A stretch of 64,000 nucleotides of DNA. It comes from Erythrobacter sp. SD-21 (GTDB lineage Bacteria > Pseudomonadota > Alphaproteobacteria > Sphingomonadales > Sphingomonadaceae). Below, piece by piece: positions 18,520 to 28,368 of this stretch. The notes under the pieces are model-generated. The model saw only the letters and a list, made by a program, of their open reading frames with translations, was not told the DNA's origin and searched no databases. Position numbers and translations under genes: made by a program. The stretch is taken from NCBI RefSeq assembly GCF_000181515.1, contig NZ_ABCG01000001.1, forward strand, positions 248,001 to 312,000, read 5' to 3'. Positions within the stretch are counted from its first letter, which is position 1; each line of letters starts with the position of its first letter.

Positions 18520-18973
18520 TGGCGGCTTCCTGCACCGTGCTGGCGAACTCCTCGAAATCGCGCGCTTCGCTGAAATCGCGATAGACGGATGCGAAGCGGA
18601 TATAGGCGACGCTGTCGATCTGGCGCAGGCCGTCCATCACCATCTCGCCGATCCGCTGCGAGGCGATTTCCGGCTCGCCCGCGGTTTCGACCTGGCGCTG
18701 GATGCCGCTGACCAACTGGTCGATCCGTTCCGGCGCGACATCGCGCTTGCGGCAGGCGAGCGAGATCGACTGTTCGAGCTTGCTTCGGTCGAAGGGCTGG
18801 CGGCGATCGCCGCTTTTGACGACGGTGACTTCGCGCAGCTGGACGCGTTCGAAGGTCGTGAAGCGGGCGCCGCAACTGGAGCACTGGCGGCGGCGGCGGA
18901 TCGAGGTGGCGTCCTCGGTCGGCCGGGAATCCTTCACCTGGCTGTCGTCATGGGCGCAGAATGGGCAGCGCAT
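18506..18973 (-). CDS. nrdR: Transcriptional repressor NrdR
   Basis: 155 residues. The N-terminal zinc ribbon is '[10 protein letters not shown]' with '[17 protein letters not shown]', and the ATP-cone domain follows ([19 protein letters not shown]). NrdR binds ATP/dATP and represses ribonucleotide reductase genes at NrdR boxes. Length and motif order are normal. It lies between a small hypothetical gene and trmJ downstream of glyA, an arrangement usual in alphaproteobacteria. Confidence 0.96.
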   Translation of the reverse strand: MRCPFCAHDDSQVKDSRPTEDATSIRRRRQCSSCGARFTTFERVQLREVTVVKSGDRRQPFDRSKLEQSISLACRKRDVAPERIDQLVSGIQRQVETAGEPEIASQRIGEMVMDGLRQIDSVAYIRFASVYRDFSEARDFEEFASTVQEAANERS

Positions 18974-18988
18974 GGAATGTCCGTGTGT

Positions 18989-19312
18989 TCAGTGGCGCAG
19001 GCGCTTGTAAAGCATGAAGCCCGCGCCTGCGACGAGGCCCATCGGCCAGGTCACGACGGGCAGGACGCCCGCAGCGATTGCGCCGACTGCCGCGCCGGTC
19101 AGCACCGGCTTGGTCGATGGATGGTCGAGACCTTCCTTTGCCATCGCCTTGATCTCGGCGGTTGCATCGGGGACCAGGTCGTGATCGCCGTAGGAATTGC
19201 GGGGCTTCTCTTCCTCGCGGCGGCGCGAGGAATAGCGATCACGCTCCGGTTCGCGCTCGTCCTGCGACGGTCGGGAATTCATCGGTTCGCGGTCGTCCGG
19301 GATTTTCGCCAT
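18989..19312 (-). CDS. Small hypothetical protein with a C-terminal membrane segment
   Basis: 107 residues, not recognised. The first 60 residues are very polar and rich in Arg, Glu and Asp (DEREPERDRYSSRRREEEKP), probably unstructured. A segment 'DATAEIKAMAKEGLDHPSTK' is followed by a Gly/Ala-rich hydrophobic stretch (TGAAVGAIAAGVLPVVTWPM, about residues 72-91) that could cross the membrane, and a basic end (YKRLRH). It sits between glyA and nrdR with 12- and 15-base gaps and should be co-transcribed with them. Confidence 0.6.
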   Translation of the reverse strand: MAKIPDDREPMNSRPSQDEREPERDRYSSRRREEEKPRNSYGDHDLVPDATAEIKAMAKEGLDHPSTKPVLTGAAVGAIAAGVLPVVTWPMGLVAGAGFMLYKRLRH

Positions 19313-19324
19313 GAGAAACTCTCC

Positions 19325-20608
19325 TTACCTGCCGGGATAGACCGGGAAGGCCTTGCACAATTCGGCGACGCGGTCACGCACGGTCTGCTCGACCTGACCA
19401 TCGCCCTCGGTGCCGTTCTTCGACAGGCCGTCGACGACTTCACAGATCAGCTTGCCCACCGTTTCGAACTCGGCCTCGCCAAAGCCGCGGGTGGTGCCCG
19501 CGGGCGTGCCGAGGCGGATGCCGCTGGTCACGAAGGGGCTGCGCGTGTCGTAGGGAATGCCGTTCTTGTTGCAGGTGAGCCAGGCGCGGTCGAGGCCGGC
19601 TTCGGCCGCCTTGCCAGTCACGTCCTTGGCGGTCAGGTCGACCAGCATGGAGTGGTTGTCCGTGCCGCCCGAAACGACGCGCAGGCCGTTCGCCTCGATA
19701 CTCTTCGCCAGAGCGCGGGCGTTGGCGACGACCTTCTTGGCGTAGCTCTTGAACTCGGGACGTAGCGCCTCGCGAAACGCCACCGCCTTCGCCGCTACGA
19801 CATGCATCAGCGGGCCGCCCTGCATGCCGGGGAAGACCGCCATGTTGATCGGTTTGGTGAACTCGTCCTCGTTCCACAAAATCACGCCCGAGCGGGGACC
19901 GCGCAGGCTCTTGTGCGTGGTGGTTGTCACGACATGGGCGTGCGGGAAGGGGTTGGGATGCTCGCCGCCGGCAACGAGTCCGGAGATGTGGCTCATGTCG
20001 ACCATGAGGTAGGCGCCGACCTCGTCCGCCACCGTGCGGAAGGCTTCCCAGTCCCAAACCCGGCTGTAGGCCGTGCCGCCCGCGATGATGAGCTTTGGCT
20101 TGTGCTCTTTCGCGATGGCCATGACCTCATCCATGTCGATGAGTTCATCGTCCTTGCGCACGCCGTAGCTGACGGGGTTGAACCACTTGCCGCTCATGTT
20201 GACCGGCGAGCCGTGGGTCAGGTGCCCGCCCGAATTGAGGTCCAGGCCCATGAAGGTATCGCCGGGCTGCAGCAGGGCGAGGAAGACCGCCTGGTTCATC
20301 TGGCTGCCCGAATTGGGCTGAACATTGGCGAAATTGCAGCCGAACAGCTCCTTCGCGCGCTTGATCGCCAGCGTTTCGACGACGTCGGCATAGTCGCAGC
20401 CGCCGTAATAGCGCTTGCCCGGATAGCCTTCGGCGTATTTGTTCGTGAACACGCTGCCGGTGGCTTCAAGGACGGCGGTCGAGGCGATGTTCTCGCTCGC
20501 GATCAGCTCGATCTTGTCCTGCTGGCGCGCGAGTTCGTTGCGGACTGCGGCATAGACCTCGGGGTCGGCCTGTTCGAGCGTGTCGTTCCAGAAACGGTTG
20601 TCGGTCAT
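19325..20608 (-). CDS. glyA: Serine hydroxymethyltransferase GlyA
   Basis: 427 residues. The PLP lysine lies in '[20 protein letters not shown]', and '[10 protein letters not shown]', '[20 protein letters not shown]' and '[13 protein letters not shown]' are hallmark segments. It interconverts serine and glycine and charges tetrahydrofolate with a one-carbon unit. It lies 7 bases after rpiB and before the small protein, nrdR and trmJ, forming one probable operon. Confidence 0.97.
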   Translation of the reverse strand: MTDNRFWNDTLEQADPEVYAAVRNELARQQDKIELIASENIASTAVLEATGSVFTNKYAEGYPGKRYYGGCDYADVVETLAIKRAKELFGCNFANVQPNSGSQMNQAVFLALLQPGDTFMGLDLNSGGHLTHGSPVNMSGKWFNPVSYGVRKDDELIDMDEVMAIAKEHKPKLIIAGGTAYSRVWDWEAFRTVADEVGAYLMVDMSHISGLVAGGEHPNPFPHAHVVTTTTHKSLRGPRSGVILWNEDEFTKPINMAVFPGMQGGPLMHVVAAKAVAFREALRPEFKSYAKKVVANARALAKSIEANGLRVVSGGTDNHSMLVDLTAKDVTGKAAEAGLDRAWLTCNKNGIPYDTRSPFVTSGIRLGTPAGTTRGFGEAEFETVGKLICEVVDGLSKNGTEGDGQVEQTVRDRVAELCKAFPVYPGR

Positions 20609-20615
20609 GCGGGTC

Positions 20616-21053
20616 CTACAGGCTGGGATTGCAGAGCTTGTCGACGCGGCGCTGGTGGCGCCCGCCGGCGAATTCTGTTTCGAGGAAAGCGGTGACGCAA
20701 GCCTTAGCCATGTCCACGGCGGTCAAGCGCGCGCCAAGCGCGATGCAGTTCGCGTCGTTGTGCTCGCGGGCGAGGGCGGCCGATAGCGGCTCCGAAACCA
20801 GCGCGCAGCGCACGCCCGGATTGCGGTTCACGCTCATCGAGATGCCGATCCCGCTGCCGCACAGCGCAATGCCGCGCTCAGCTGTCCCGTCGGCAACGAC
20901 GCCGGCGAGCTTGTAGCCAAAGTCGGGATAATCGACGCTTTCGTTGGTCTCCGGCCCGAGGTCGGCGACCTCGTGACCCTGTTCGATAAGCCAGTCGCGC
21001 AAGGCTGCTTTGAGCTCGATGGCGGCATGGTCGGAAGCAAGGGCGATACGCAT
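20616..21053 (-). CDS. rpiB: Ribose 5-phosphate isomerase B RpiB
   Basis: 145 residues from ATG at 21053 ([15 protein letters not shown]). '[17 protein letters not shown]' holds the catalytic cysteine and the phosphate/anion loop; '[14 protein letters not shown]' is another RpiB hallmark. It interconverts ribose 5-phosphate and ribulose 5-phosphate. An earlier ATG at 21065 would add four residues (MGAA). First gene of the rpiB-glyA-nrdR-trmJ unit. Confidence 0.93.
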   Translation of the reverse strand: MRIALASDHAAIELKAALRDWLIEQGHEVADLGPETNESVDYPDFGYKLAGVVADGTAERGIALCGSGIGISMSVNRNPGVRCALVSEPLSAALAREHNDANCIALGARLTAVDMAKACVTAFLETEFAGGRHQRRVDKLCNPSL

Positions 21054-21180
21054 GGCCGCCCCCATAGGCACTCCCGCCGATTCTCTCCACCCCGTTCGCC
21101 CTCTCGTGCACACGAAATATTACTGCGCGCCGCTTCCGATTGACGAAAATATTAAGCATTAACGGCTATGTGTTTGCCTC

Positions 21181-22416
21181 ATGCACATGCCAGTCACCTC
21201 TTCGATGATTCCCGCCGCAGTCGCCGGGATTTCGTCCGAGCCGATCGAGAATGGTTCGATAGACCGCATCCTCAGAGCGGTGCGCCAGCATCTGGGGACC
21301 GAGATCGCCTTCGTCTCGCGCTATGTCGAGAATGGCGAGAAGGAGCTGACCCATGTCGATTCGGACCTCGAACTGCCAATGGGGCCGGGCTTTCGCGACC
21401 CGCGCGAGAACAGCTATTGCTGGCACATTGCCGAAGGTCGCCTGCCCGAATTGATCCAGGACCCGGCGGACCATCCTTTCACACAGGACATCGCGATCAC
21501 GCATTTCCTTCCCGTGGGATGCCACCTGAACACGCCGCTGCGCCTCTCCGACGGGACGCTCTATGGCAGTTTCTGCTGCCTGAGCCGCACGCCGGACCGA
21601 TCGATGAACGAGCGCGATATCGGCGTGCTGCGCGCCTTTGCCGCGCTGGCGGTCGAACAGATCGAAACGCATCTCGACACCGATTACCGTCACGGACGCA
21701 TCGACAAGCGCATTACCAAGCTGATTGGGGACCGCGCCATGCAGGTGCATCAGCAGCCGATATATTCGATCAAGAACAACCGGCCGGTCGGCGTAGAATG
21801 CCTTGCCCGTTTCCCCGATGCAATGATGCGAGGGCCGGACAAGTGGTTCGAGGAAGCGGCGGAAATCGGTCGCGGTATCGAACTCGAACTGCTGGCGGTC
21901 GAATGCGCGCTCGTAAGCCTGAAACAGGTGCCGAAGGACTTCTACGTCTCGGTCAACGCGTCACCCGACACGATCATGTCGGGCGCGCTCCACCAGGTGC
22001 TGGAACGAGCGGGCAAGAAGAACCTCGTGGTCGAGGTGACCGAGCACCAGCAGGTCGAGGATTACTCGGCGCTCAAGAAAGCCTTAAAGCCGATCTCGAA
22101 ATACGCGCGGATCGCGATCGATGACGTGGGTTCGGGCTATGCTGGTCTGCGGCATCTCGTGGACCTTGGGCCCGACATGCTCAAGCTGGACATGACGCTG
22201 ACGCGCGACATCCACCAGGACCTCGCGCGCTGCGCTTTGGTCGGTGCGATGGTGCGCTTCTCCGAAGCCATCGGTTCGAAGCTGATCGCCGAGGGTGTCG
22301 AGCACGCGGAAGAGGCCGAGGTGCTGAAGAAGCTCGGCGTAGAATTTGCCCAAGGATATTACTTCGGCAAACCTATGCCAGTCGAGGACGCAGCGAAGCA
22401 CCTGAAGAAGATGTAA
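21181..22416 (+). CDS. GAF-EAL protein, probable cyclic-di-GMP phosphodiesterase
   Basis: 411 residues. The first half (about 25-165) looks like a GAF sensory domain ('NSYCWHIAEGRLPELIQD', 'VGCHLNTPLRLSDGTLYGSF'). The second half is an EAL domain. The signature is ECL rather than EAL ('GVECLARF'), but the metal and catalytic residues look kept: Asn in 'SVNASP', Glu in 'VEVTEH', the Asp pair in 'IAIDDVGSGYAGL', Lys in 'MLKLDM', Glu in 'IAEGVEH' and Gln in 'FAQGYYFGKP'. It should therefore hydrolyse c-di-GMP to pGpG, tuned by a ligand of the GAF domain. Convergent with the response regulator. A possible sigma-70 -35 (TTGACG) lies about 50 bases upstream. Confidence 0.85.
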   Translation: MHMPVTSSMIPAAVAGISSEPIENGSIDRILRAVRQHLGTEIAFVSRYVENGEKELTHVDSDLELPMGPGFRDPRENSYCWHIAEGRLPELIQDPADHPFTQDIAITHFLPVGCHLNTPLRLSDGTLYGSFCCLSRTPDRSMNERDIGVLRAFAALAVEQIETHLDTDYRHGRIDKRITKLIGDRAMQVHQQPIYSIKNNRPVGVECLARFPDAMMRGPDKWFEEAAEIGRGIELELLAVECALVSLKQVPKDFYVSVNASPDTIMSGALHQVLERAGKKNLVVEVTEHQQVEDYSALKKALKPISKYARIAIDDVGSGYAGLRHLVDLGPDMLKLDMTLTRDIHQDLARCALVGAMVRFSEAIGSKLIAEGVEHAEEAEVLKKLGVEFAQGYYFGKPMPVEDAAKHLKKM

Positions 22417-22429
22417 ATTTGTTTGCCAT

Positions 22430-22780
22430 TTAATTGAGCAGGGCAATCGCCTTCCTTATATGCTCAATCGTGTATGGCTTGGTAATCGTGGGGGTTCCGA
22501 CGAGTTCCGCAGGATGGGCTGCGTCTCCATAACCTGTCGCAAATATGAATGCGATGCCTCTTTCTCGCAGCATGTTTGCAAGATCGTAGCTCTGCTTCCC
22601 GCGGACATTTACGTCGAGGATCGCGAAATCGATTTCGCTTTCGTGGATCACCGCCTCGCCTTCTTCGAGATCGGTTGCCACGTGCACGCGCGCTCCTTCC
22701 ATCTCGAGCATGTCTTCCAGCCCGAATGCAATGATGGACTCGTCTTCGAGGACAAAAATACGGCTTCCGGCGATATTCAT
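22430..22780 (-). CDS. Single-domain response regulator (FATGUY type)
   Basis: 116 residues, only a receiver domain. The acidic pair is E12-D13 (LEDES), the phospho-accepting aspartate is D56 (FAILDVNVRG), the conserved threonine is T82 and lysine K101 (TITKPYT). Residues 77-84 read AFIFATGY, matching the PFxFATG[G/Y] motif of the FATGUY receivers such as SdrG, known to act in the alphaproteobacterial general stress response, with Ala in place of Pro. With no output domain it must act by phosphotransfer or protein contact. Its start overlaps the end of the HWE kinase by 4 bases, so the kinase is the natural partner. Confidence 0.88.
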   Translation of the reverse strand: MNIAGSRIFVLEDESIIAFGLEDMLEMEGARVHVATDLEEGEAVIHESEIDFAILDVNVRGKQSYDLANMLRERGIAFIFATGYGDAAHPAELVGTPTITKPYTIEHIRKAIALLN

Positions 22781-24195
22781 AGTTTAGTCTCGAGCTGGCA
22801 ACGCAGGCCATGTGGAAGAAATTGCAATTTGGCAACGTCACCGCGGTTTCCAAAAGCCTTCGAGATCAGGCGTGAGCCGAAGCCACGGCTATCGGGCTCT
22901 TCGATCTGAGGGCCACCACTTTCCTTCCAATCGAAGAGCAGGCGGCGAGCGTCATTCTCGCTTTCCAGTTCCCAGCTGATCTCGATCCTGCCTCGTTCTG
23001 TGGACAAGGCGCCATACTTCAGCGCGTTGGTTGCGAGTTCGTGGACGACCATGGCGAGGGCGACGGCCGATTGGGGATCGAGCATTACCTTCGGACCCGA
23101 CAGCGAATAACGTTCAGACTGGGTACCGGCGGTCGCCTCGAGCGACCGGCGAATGATTTTTTTGAGACTGGCTCGCTTCCAACTCGCCTCGGTAAGCAAA
23201 TTATGGGCGCTTGCAAGCGCAGCGAGACGCGCAGTGAATACTTCCAGCCCATCTTTGCCATGCCCGGGCCGGAAAGATTGCTGCGCCAATCCCTGCACAA
23301 TGGCGAGTGTGTTTTTAACACGGTGATTTAGCTCGTTAATCAGGAACTTCTGGCGCTCATCGGCTTCGACTTCTTCGGTCACGTCGTAGCCCTGTACGAA
23401 GACACCGCTTATGTTGCCCGATTTCTCGAAGATCGGCTGGTAGATGAATTCCAGATAAAGTTCTTGTAATTCATCGCTCGTTGGATCGAGCAGGGAGACG
23501 AGTTGGCGATTGCCGAAATAAGGCTCTCCTGTCTCCATCACCGTGTCCAGCAGGCCGATGAAACCCTGTTCCACAACTTCCGGCAAGGCTGTGGCTACCG
23601 GAAGGTCGATCAATTTGCGATCGCCCACCAGTTTCCGATAGGCGGCGTTGGCAAGGACGAACCGGTAATTTTCTCCCGACAGCACCGCCACGAAGCCCGG
23701 GGCGTGTTCGAGCATGTTTTGCGCACGCACGAGTTGGTCAGTTACGGTGTGATAGCGTTCCTCGACTTTTCGAGCACGTTCGACCACGCCGGCCGTTGCG
23801 CGAAATTCGCGGAGCTTTTCGAGCTCGGTAATATTGACTGTGTGCTGAAGGATATACTCGACTTTGCCTGCCGCGTTTTTGAGGGGAGTATGCGTCGCGC
23901 TCCAGTAATGGGTGTCGATCCCGCTGTTCGGATTGGCGATATCATAGCGGATATGCGCGATTTCGTCAGTTTCGCCCGTATCGAGAACGCGCTGGAAGGA
24001 TTCGCTGAGTTGCTGGTAGCTCTCGCCTTCGCTGGGAAAGGCATCGAACATGCGCTGGCCGAGAATGTCGTCTCGCCTTCTCATGGTCACATCGAGGTAG
24101 GCCTGGTTCATCCACACCAAACGCAAATCGATATCCAACAGCACATAGGGGTTTGGAGATCTCGAAAAGAGCTCCTGGAAATCAATATCGGGCAT
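22777..24195 (-). CDS. PAS-containing sensor histidine kinase of the HWE family
   Basis: 472 residues from ATG at 24195 (MPDIDFQELFSRSPNPYVLL); an upstream in-frame start at 24318 would add a stretch without family likeness. Two PAS domains are seen (about residues 5-120 and 130-260), with no membrane segment, so it is probably a soluble kinase. The H-box is 'NELNHRVKNTLAIVQGLAQQ' near residue 290. 'VVHELATNALKYGAL' has the N-box histidine and 'ISWELE' the W-x-E that define the HWE family. Such kinases often feed PhyR or FATGUY receivers. It is coupled to the receiver gene downstream (4-base overlap). Confidence 0.9.
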   Translation of the reverse strand: MPDIDFQELFSRSPNPYVLLDIDLRLVWMNQAYLDVTMRRRDDILGQRMFDAFPSEGESYQQLSESFQRVLDTGETDEIAHIRYDIANPNSGIDTHYWSATHTPLKNAAGKVEYILQHTVNITELEKLREFRATAGVVERARKVEERYHTVTDQLVRAQNMLEHAPGFVAVLSGENYRFVLANAAYRKLVGDRKLIDLPVATALPEVVEQGFIGLLDTVMETGEPYFGNRQLVSLLDPTSDELQELYLEFIYQPIFEKSGNISGVFVQGYDVTEEVEADERQKFLINELNHRVKNTLAIVQGLAQQSFRPGHGKDGLEVFTARLAALASAHNLLTEASWKRASLKKIIRRSLEATAGTQSERYSLSGPKVMLDPQSAVALAMVVHELATNALKYGALSTERGRIEISWELESENDARRLLFDWKESGGPQIEEPDSRGFGSRLISKAFGNRGDVAKLQFLPHGLRCQLETKL

Positions 24196-24277
24196 ATATT
24201 CTGAAATCCGACGTTCCCCGGGTGGATTTTCTGTCCGGACCCTATCGACCGCCACCCGACCTCGCAACTGCGAGGAA

Positions 24278-24321
24278 GAGCTTCCGTTCCCAAGATCAGG
24301 AGGAGCTTCCGTTCCCAAGAT
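24278..24321 (-). repeat. Two 19-bp direct repeats upstream of the HWE kinase gene
   Basis: GAGCTTCCGTTCCCAAGAT occurs at 24278-24296 and again, identical, at 24303-24321 (period 25). On the coding strand each copy contains GGGAACGG. The copy nearer the gene has GGAAC followed after 16 bases by AGTT, one mismatch from the EcfG consensus GGAAC-N16/17-CGTT, so it may be a promoter or a protein binding site. The repeats lie about 85-125 bases before the chosen start. Confidence 0.55.
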
Positions 24322-24358
24322 AATGAGGCTCAGTCAGCTGATATGTTTTGATGCAACG

Positions 24359-24395
24359 AAAAAGCCCGGCCAAGATCGCGTGATCCTGACCGGGC
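24359..24395 (-). terminator. Rho-independent terminator after rpoD
   Basis: On the minus strand GCCCGG...CCGGGC flank an imperfect inner stem (GATC / GATC) and are followed by TTTTT. It lies about 32 bases after the rpoD stop and should end the yqeY-dnaG-rpoD transcript before the HWE kinase promoter region. Confidence 0.8.
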
Positions 24396-24426
24396 AAATC
24401 TTTCGGGAAATGAATTCCTCTGAATC

Positions 24427-26433
24427 CTACTGATCCAGGAACGAGCGCATCTTGCGACTGCGGCTCGGGTGCTTGAGCTTGCGCAGCGCCTTGGCCTCGA
24501 TCTGACGGATACGTTCGCGCGTCACCGAGAACTGCTGGCCGACTTCCTCCAGCGTGTGGTCGGTGTTCATGCCGATGCCGAAACGCATGCGCAGCACGCG
24601 TTCTTCGCGCGGCGTGAGGCTTGCAAGGACGCGGGTGACCGTTTCCTTGAGGTTCGCCTGGATCGCCGCGTCGACCGGGATGATGGCATTCTTGTCCTCG
24701 ATGAAGTCACCGAGGTGCGAATCTTCCTCGTCGCCGATGGGCGTTTCGAGGCTGATCGGTTCCTTGGCGATCTTCATCACCTTGCGCACCTTTTCGAGCG
24801 GCATGGAGAGTTTCTCCGCCATCTCTTCGGGCGTCGGTTCGCGGCCCTGATCGTGCAGGAACTGGCGCGAACAGCGGACCAGCTTGTTGATCGTCTCGAT
24901 CATGTGGACCGGGATACGAATCGTGCGCGCCTGGTCGGCGATCGAGCGGGTGATCGCCTGGCGGATCCACCAGGTCGCGTAAGTGCTGAACTTGTAGCCG
25001 CGGCGGTATTCGAACTTGTCGACCGCCTTCATCAGTCCGATGTTGCCTTCCTGGATTAGGTCCAGGAACTGCAAGCCGCGGTTGGTGTATTTCTTCGCGA
25101 TCGAGATCACGAGGCGCAGGTTCGCCTCGACCATTTCCTTCTTGGCGATACGCGCCTCGCGCTCGCCCTTCTGGACCATGTTCACGATGCGGCGGAATTC
25201 GGGCAGGGCCATGCCGGTGGCGCTGGCGATGTCGCTGATTTCCGTACGGATACGGTCGATGGCGTCGGCTTCCTTCTCGGCGAAGGCGGCCCACTTCTTG
25301 TCCTTCTTGACCCGGTCGTCCATCCAGCTGTCGTCGAGCTCGTTGCCGATATAGGCGTCGAGGAAGTCGATACGCTTGACCTTGTGCCGTTCGGCAAGGC
25401 GCAGCATCTGGCCGCCGAGTGCGGTCAGGCGGCGGTTGAAGGCATAGAGGTTGTCGACCAGGAATTCGATCTTGGTCGCGTGGAACTGGACGCTTTCGAC
25501 CTCGGCGGTGAGCTGGTCGGACAGCGCTTCGTATTTTTTCTCCTTGGCGGGCGGGAAAGCCTCGCCGCGGCCGAGCACTTCGACGCGCTCCTTCTGGAGC
25601 TTCTCGAACTTGCCGAACAGGTCCTTGATGCGGGCGAAGCGTTCGATGGCGTCGGGCTTGAGGGCCGCTTCCATCTGGGCGAGCGACATGGTGTTGTCCT
25701 CGTCCTCGTCGTCGTCCGACTTGGAGGAGCCTTCCTCGCCGTCTTCGCCTTCGGAATCCTCGTCCGAATCGTCGTCATCGTCGTCGCGGATGGTGGGGCC
25801 GGCGGTCTCTTCCGAGATCTCGCCGTCGTCATCATCGTCTTCCGCGTCGTCGTTGAGCTTGTCGGCCGGCGGCTCCTTGGACAGCATGGCGTCGAGATCG
25901 AGGATCTCGCGCAGCTGCATTTCCTCGTTGTTGAGCGCTTCGGACCACTGGATGATCGCGTGGAAGGTGATCGGGCTCTGGCACAGGCCCATGATCATCA
26001 TGTCGCGCCCCGCCTCGATGCGCTTCGCAATGGCGATTTCGCCCTCGCGGCTCAGCAGTTCCACCGCGCCCATTTCGCGCAGATACATGCGGACCGGATC
26101 GTCGGTCCGGCCTTCGGTCGCCGCCTTCTTGGCAGGCGCCTTCTTGACGTCCTTTTCCTTGGCCGACGGGGCGGGCGCGATTTCCTCGACCTCGTCCTCG
26201 GGCTCGGCGTCCTCGTCATGCTCGACGATCTGCACGCCCATTTCGGAAAGCGCGGACTGGATGTCCTCGATCTGGTCGGAACTCATCTCACCCTGCGGCA
26301 GCGCGTCGTTGAGCTCGTCATAAGTGACGTAGCCCTTCTTCTTCGCCTTGGTGATGAGCTTCTTGATCGACGCCTCGTTGAGATCGATCAGGGGTGCGTC
26401 GTCCTTGTCGCCAGACTTCGATTTGGTGGCCAT
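24427..26433 (-). CDS. rpoD: RNA polymerase primary sigma factor RpoD (sigma-70)
   Basis: 668 residues from ATG at 26433 ([14 protein letters not shown]). Region 1.1 is at the N-terminus, region 1.2 is '[20 protein letters not shown]', region 2 includes '[20 protein letters not shown]' and '[14 protein letters not shown]', region 3 '[18 protein letters not shown]', and region 4 '[20 protein letters not shown]'. It directs RNA polymerase to housekeeping promoters. The non-conserved region (about residues 190-255) is very rich in Asp and Glu. It follows dnaG by 19 bases in the usual yqeY-dnaG-rpoD order. Confidence 0.97.
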   Translation of the reverse strand: MATKSKSGDKDDAPLIDLNEASIKKLITKAKKKGYVTYDELNDALPQGEMSSDQIEDIQSALSEMGVQIVEHDEDAEPEDEVEEIAPAPSAKEKDVKKAPAKKAATEGRTDDPVRMYLREMGAVELLSREGEIAIAKRIEAGRDMMIMGLCQSPITFHAIIQWSEALNNEEMQLREILDLDAMLSKEPPADKLNDDAEDDDDDGEISEETAGPTIRDDDDDDSDEDSEGEDGEEGSSKSDDDEDEDNTMSLAQMEAALKPDAIERFARIKDLFGKFEKLQKERVEVLGRGEAFPPAKEKKYEALSDQLTAEVESVQFHATKIEFLVDNLYAFNRRLTALGGQMLRLAERHKVKRIDFLDAYIGNELDDSWMDDRVKKDKKWAAFAEKEADAIDRIRTEISDIASATGMALPEFRRIVNMVQKGEREARIAKKEMVEANLRLVISIAKKYTNRGLQFLDLIQEGNIGLMKAVDKFEYRRGYKFSTYATWWIRQAITRSIADQARTIRIPVHMIETINKLVRCSRQFLHDQGREPTPEEMAEKLSMPLEKVRKVMKIAKEPISLETPIGDEEDSHLGDFIEDKNAIIPVDAAIQANLKETVTRVLASLTPREERVLRMRFGIGMNTDHTLEEVGQQFSVTRERIRQIEAKALRKLKHPSRSRKMRSFLDQ

Positions 26434-26452
26434 AAACTGCAATCGGTCCGTT

Positions 26453-28336
26453 TTATGCTTCGCCTTCGGGCTGGTTGCCCTCGGCGCCTGAATTCCTGTT
26501 GGCCGGCTTAGCGGCCTTTCGACTAGCCATTTTTCCGAGTCGCGCCTCGAACTCGAGCTTCCGTTTCAACAAACGCTGTTGTTCGGCGAAAGCTCCCTCG
26601 GGGTCGGTTTCGAATCGCGCAGTCGCCGCAGCGAGCGCAGCTTCGAGGGCCGGTCTTTCGACCAGCAACGACACGGCTTCAGCCAGATCCTCGCGCGCAT
26701 CAACCGGGTCTGTGCCTTTGTCGAGAAAGGCGAAATGGGTGTTTGCCGGTGGGGCGGGAAGGCCTTTGGGCAGGGATATGGGCGATTCGGCGGGCGAATC
26801 AAGCGTTTCCGCAGCGGCAATCAACGAATCTATGGCAGGGCCGACATTCCGGTCACTCGCGGCAAAGCGCGAAAGCGCCGCTTCATGGCTCAGGATGGTG
26901 TCGGGAAAGCGCAGCAATCCGTGGATGACCGCCACGGCGAGCGCGTCGCGCGAACCACCTGCCATGGCCCTTTTGAGCCGCGCTTCGGTCTCGGGGGAAA
27001 GGCGAGGGGGATGGGCGTTGAAGCCGCCTTTTTTCCACTCGCCGCGGGGTTTGAATTCGCGCGGCGCGCGCGGCGGGAAGGCGAAGGCGGAGAAGCGGTC
27101 GAGCAGTTCCTTGCGATAGAGCGCGCGTATATCGTCGTGCTGGATCGTCTCGGTATGGGCGAGGAGCCGCGCTTTCAGGCCCGCCTTTTCTTCGGGCGAG
27201 GTGAGGGGCTGGGCATCGCGCTCGAATGCCCAGAGCGTGTCGAGCAGGCTGGCGGGAGAGGACAGTAATTCCTCCATCGCGCCGACCCCGCTTTCCTTGA
27301 GCAGGTCGTCCGGGTCCTTGCCCGCGGGCATGCGGACGATGGAGAGCGAATGGCCTGGCCGCAGCTTGGGCAGGACGCGCCCAATCGCGCGCATGGCGGC
27401 GCGTTGACCGGCGTTGTCGCCATCGAAGCACAGGATGGGCCGCTCGACCTGCCGCCACAGCAATTCGATCTGGTTCTCCGTCAGGGCAGTGCCGAGAGGG
27501 GCGACCGCTTCGGCAATGCCCGCGTTGGCGAGCGCGATGGCATCCATATAGCCTTCAACCACCACGATCCGTCCGCTCTGGCGAGTGGCAGGCGCGGCGC
27601 GGTGGAGGTTGTAGAGCGTGCGCCCCTTGTCGAAGAGCGGCGTGTCGGGGCTGTTGAGGTATTTGGGCCCGTAGGCGTCGCTGTCGAGGATACGACCACC
27701 AAACGCGATCACCCGACCGCGCGTGTCCTGGATCGGCAGCATCAGGCGGCCGCGAAAACGGTCGTAGGGATCCTTGTCCTCGACCTCGATCCGCATGCCC
27801 GCCTCGATCAACATGCGCTCGTCGAATTGCGAGAGGGCGGATTTCAGCGCCTGCCGGTCTTCCGGCGCGAAGCCGAAGCCGAATTCGCGCACCACGCTGT
27901 CGGAAAAGCCGCGCCGCTTGAGATAAGCCCGCGCCTCCGCTCCTTGCGGAGAGGCCAATTCGCGCACGAACCACTCCTGCGCGGCGGCGGTGACATCGTG
28001 GAGGCTGGCGCGCTTCTCGGCGCGTTCGGCCGCGCGCGGGTCGGGGGCAGGGACTTCCATCCCGGCTTCGGCGGCCAGTTCCTTCACCGCGTCCATGAAG
28101 GGCATGCCGCGCTGGTCGGTGAGCCAGCGGATCGCATCGCCATGCGCCTCGCAGCCGAAGCAGTGGTAGAAGCCCTTCTCGTCGTTGACGTAGAAGCTTG
28201 GCGTCTTCTCGTTGTGGAAGGGGCAGCAGGCCTTGAACTCTCGCCCCGCCTTCGTGAGGCGTGTGGTGCGGCCGATCACGGCGGACAGCGTGGTCCGCAT
28301 CCGCAATTCGTCCAGCCATTGGGGTGAGAGGGCCAT
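26453..28336 (-). CDS. dnaG: DNA primase DnaG
   Basis: 627 residues. The CHC2 zinc finger is '[12 protein letters not shown]' with '[15 protein letters not shown]'. The TOPRIM core has '[14 protein letters not shown]' (catalytic glutamate) and '[13 protein letters not shown]' (DxD). '[23 protein letters not shown]' is the RNA polymerase domain. The C-terminal part, which would bind DnaB helicase, is more divergent and ends with a polar tail. It makes RNA primers at the replication fork. Preceded by a lipoprotein gene, followed by rpoD. Confidence 0.96.
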   Translation of the reverse strand: MALSPQWLDELRMRTTLSAVIGRTTRLTKAGREFKACCPFHNEKTPSFYVNDEKGFYHCFGCEAHGDAIRWLTDQRGMPFMDAVKELAAEAGMEVPAPDPRAAERAEKRASLHDVTAAAQEWFVRELASPQGAEARAYLKRRGFSDSVVREFGFGFAPEDRQALKSALSQFDERMLIEAGMRIEVEDKDPYDRFRGRLMLPIQDTRGRVIAFGGRILDSDAYGPKYLNSPDTPLFDKGRTLYNLHRAAPATRQSGRIVVVEGYMDAIALANAGIAEAVAPLGTALTENQIELLWRQVERPILCFDGDNAGQRAAMRAIGRVLPKLRPGHSLSIVRMPAGKDPDDLLKESGVGAMEELLSSPASLLDTLWAFERDAQPLTSPEEKAGLKARLLAHTETIQHDDIRALYRKELLDRFSAFAFPPRAPREFKPRGEWKKGGFNAHPPRLSPETEARLKRAMAGGSRDALAVAVIHGLLRFPDTILSHEAALSRFAASDRNVGPAIDSLIAAAETLDSPAESPISLPKGLPAPPANTHFAFLDKGTDPVDAREDLAEAVSLLVERPALEAALAAATARFETDPEGAFAEQQRLLKRKLEFEARLGKMASRKAAKPANRNSGAEGNQPEGEA

Positions 28337-28368
28337 CGGCCCCCTCTATAGCGGCAGGGCCATAATCG

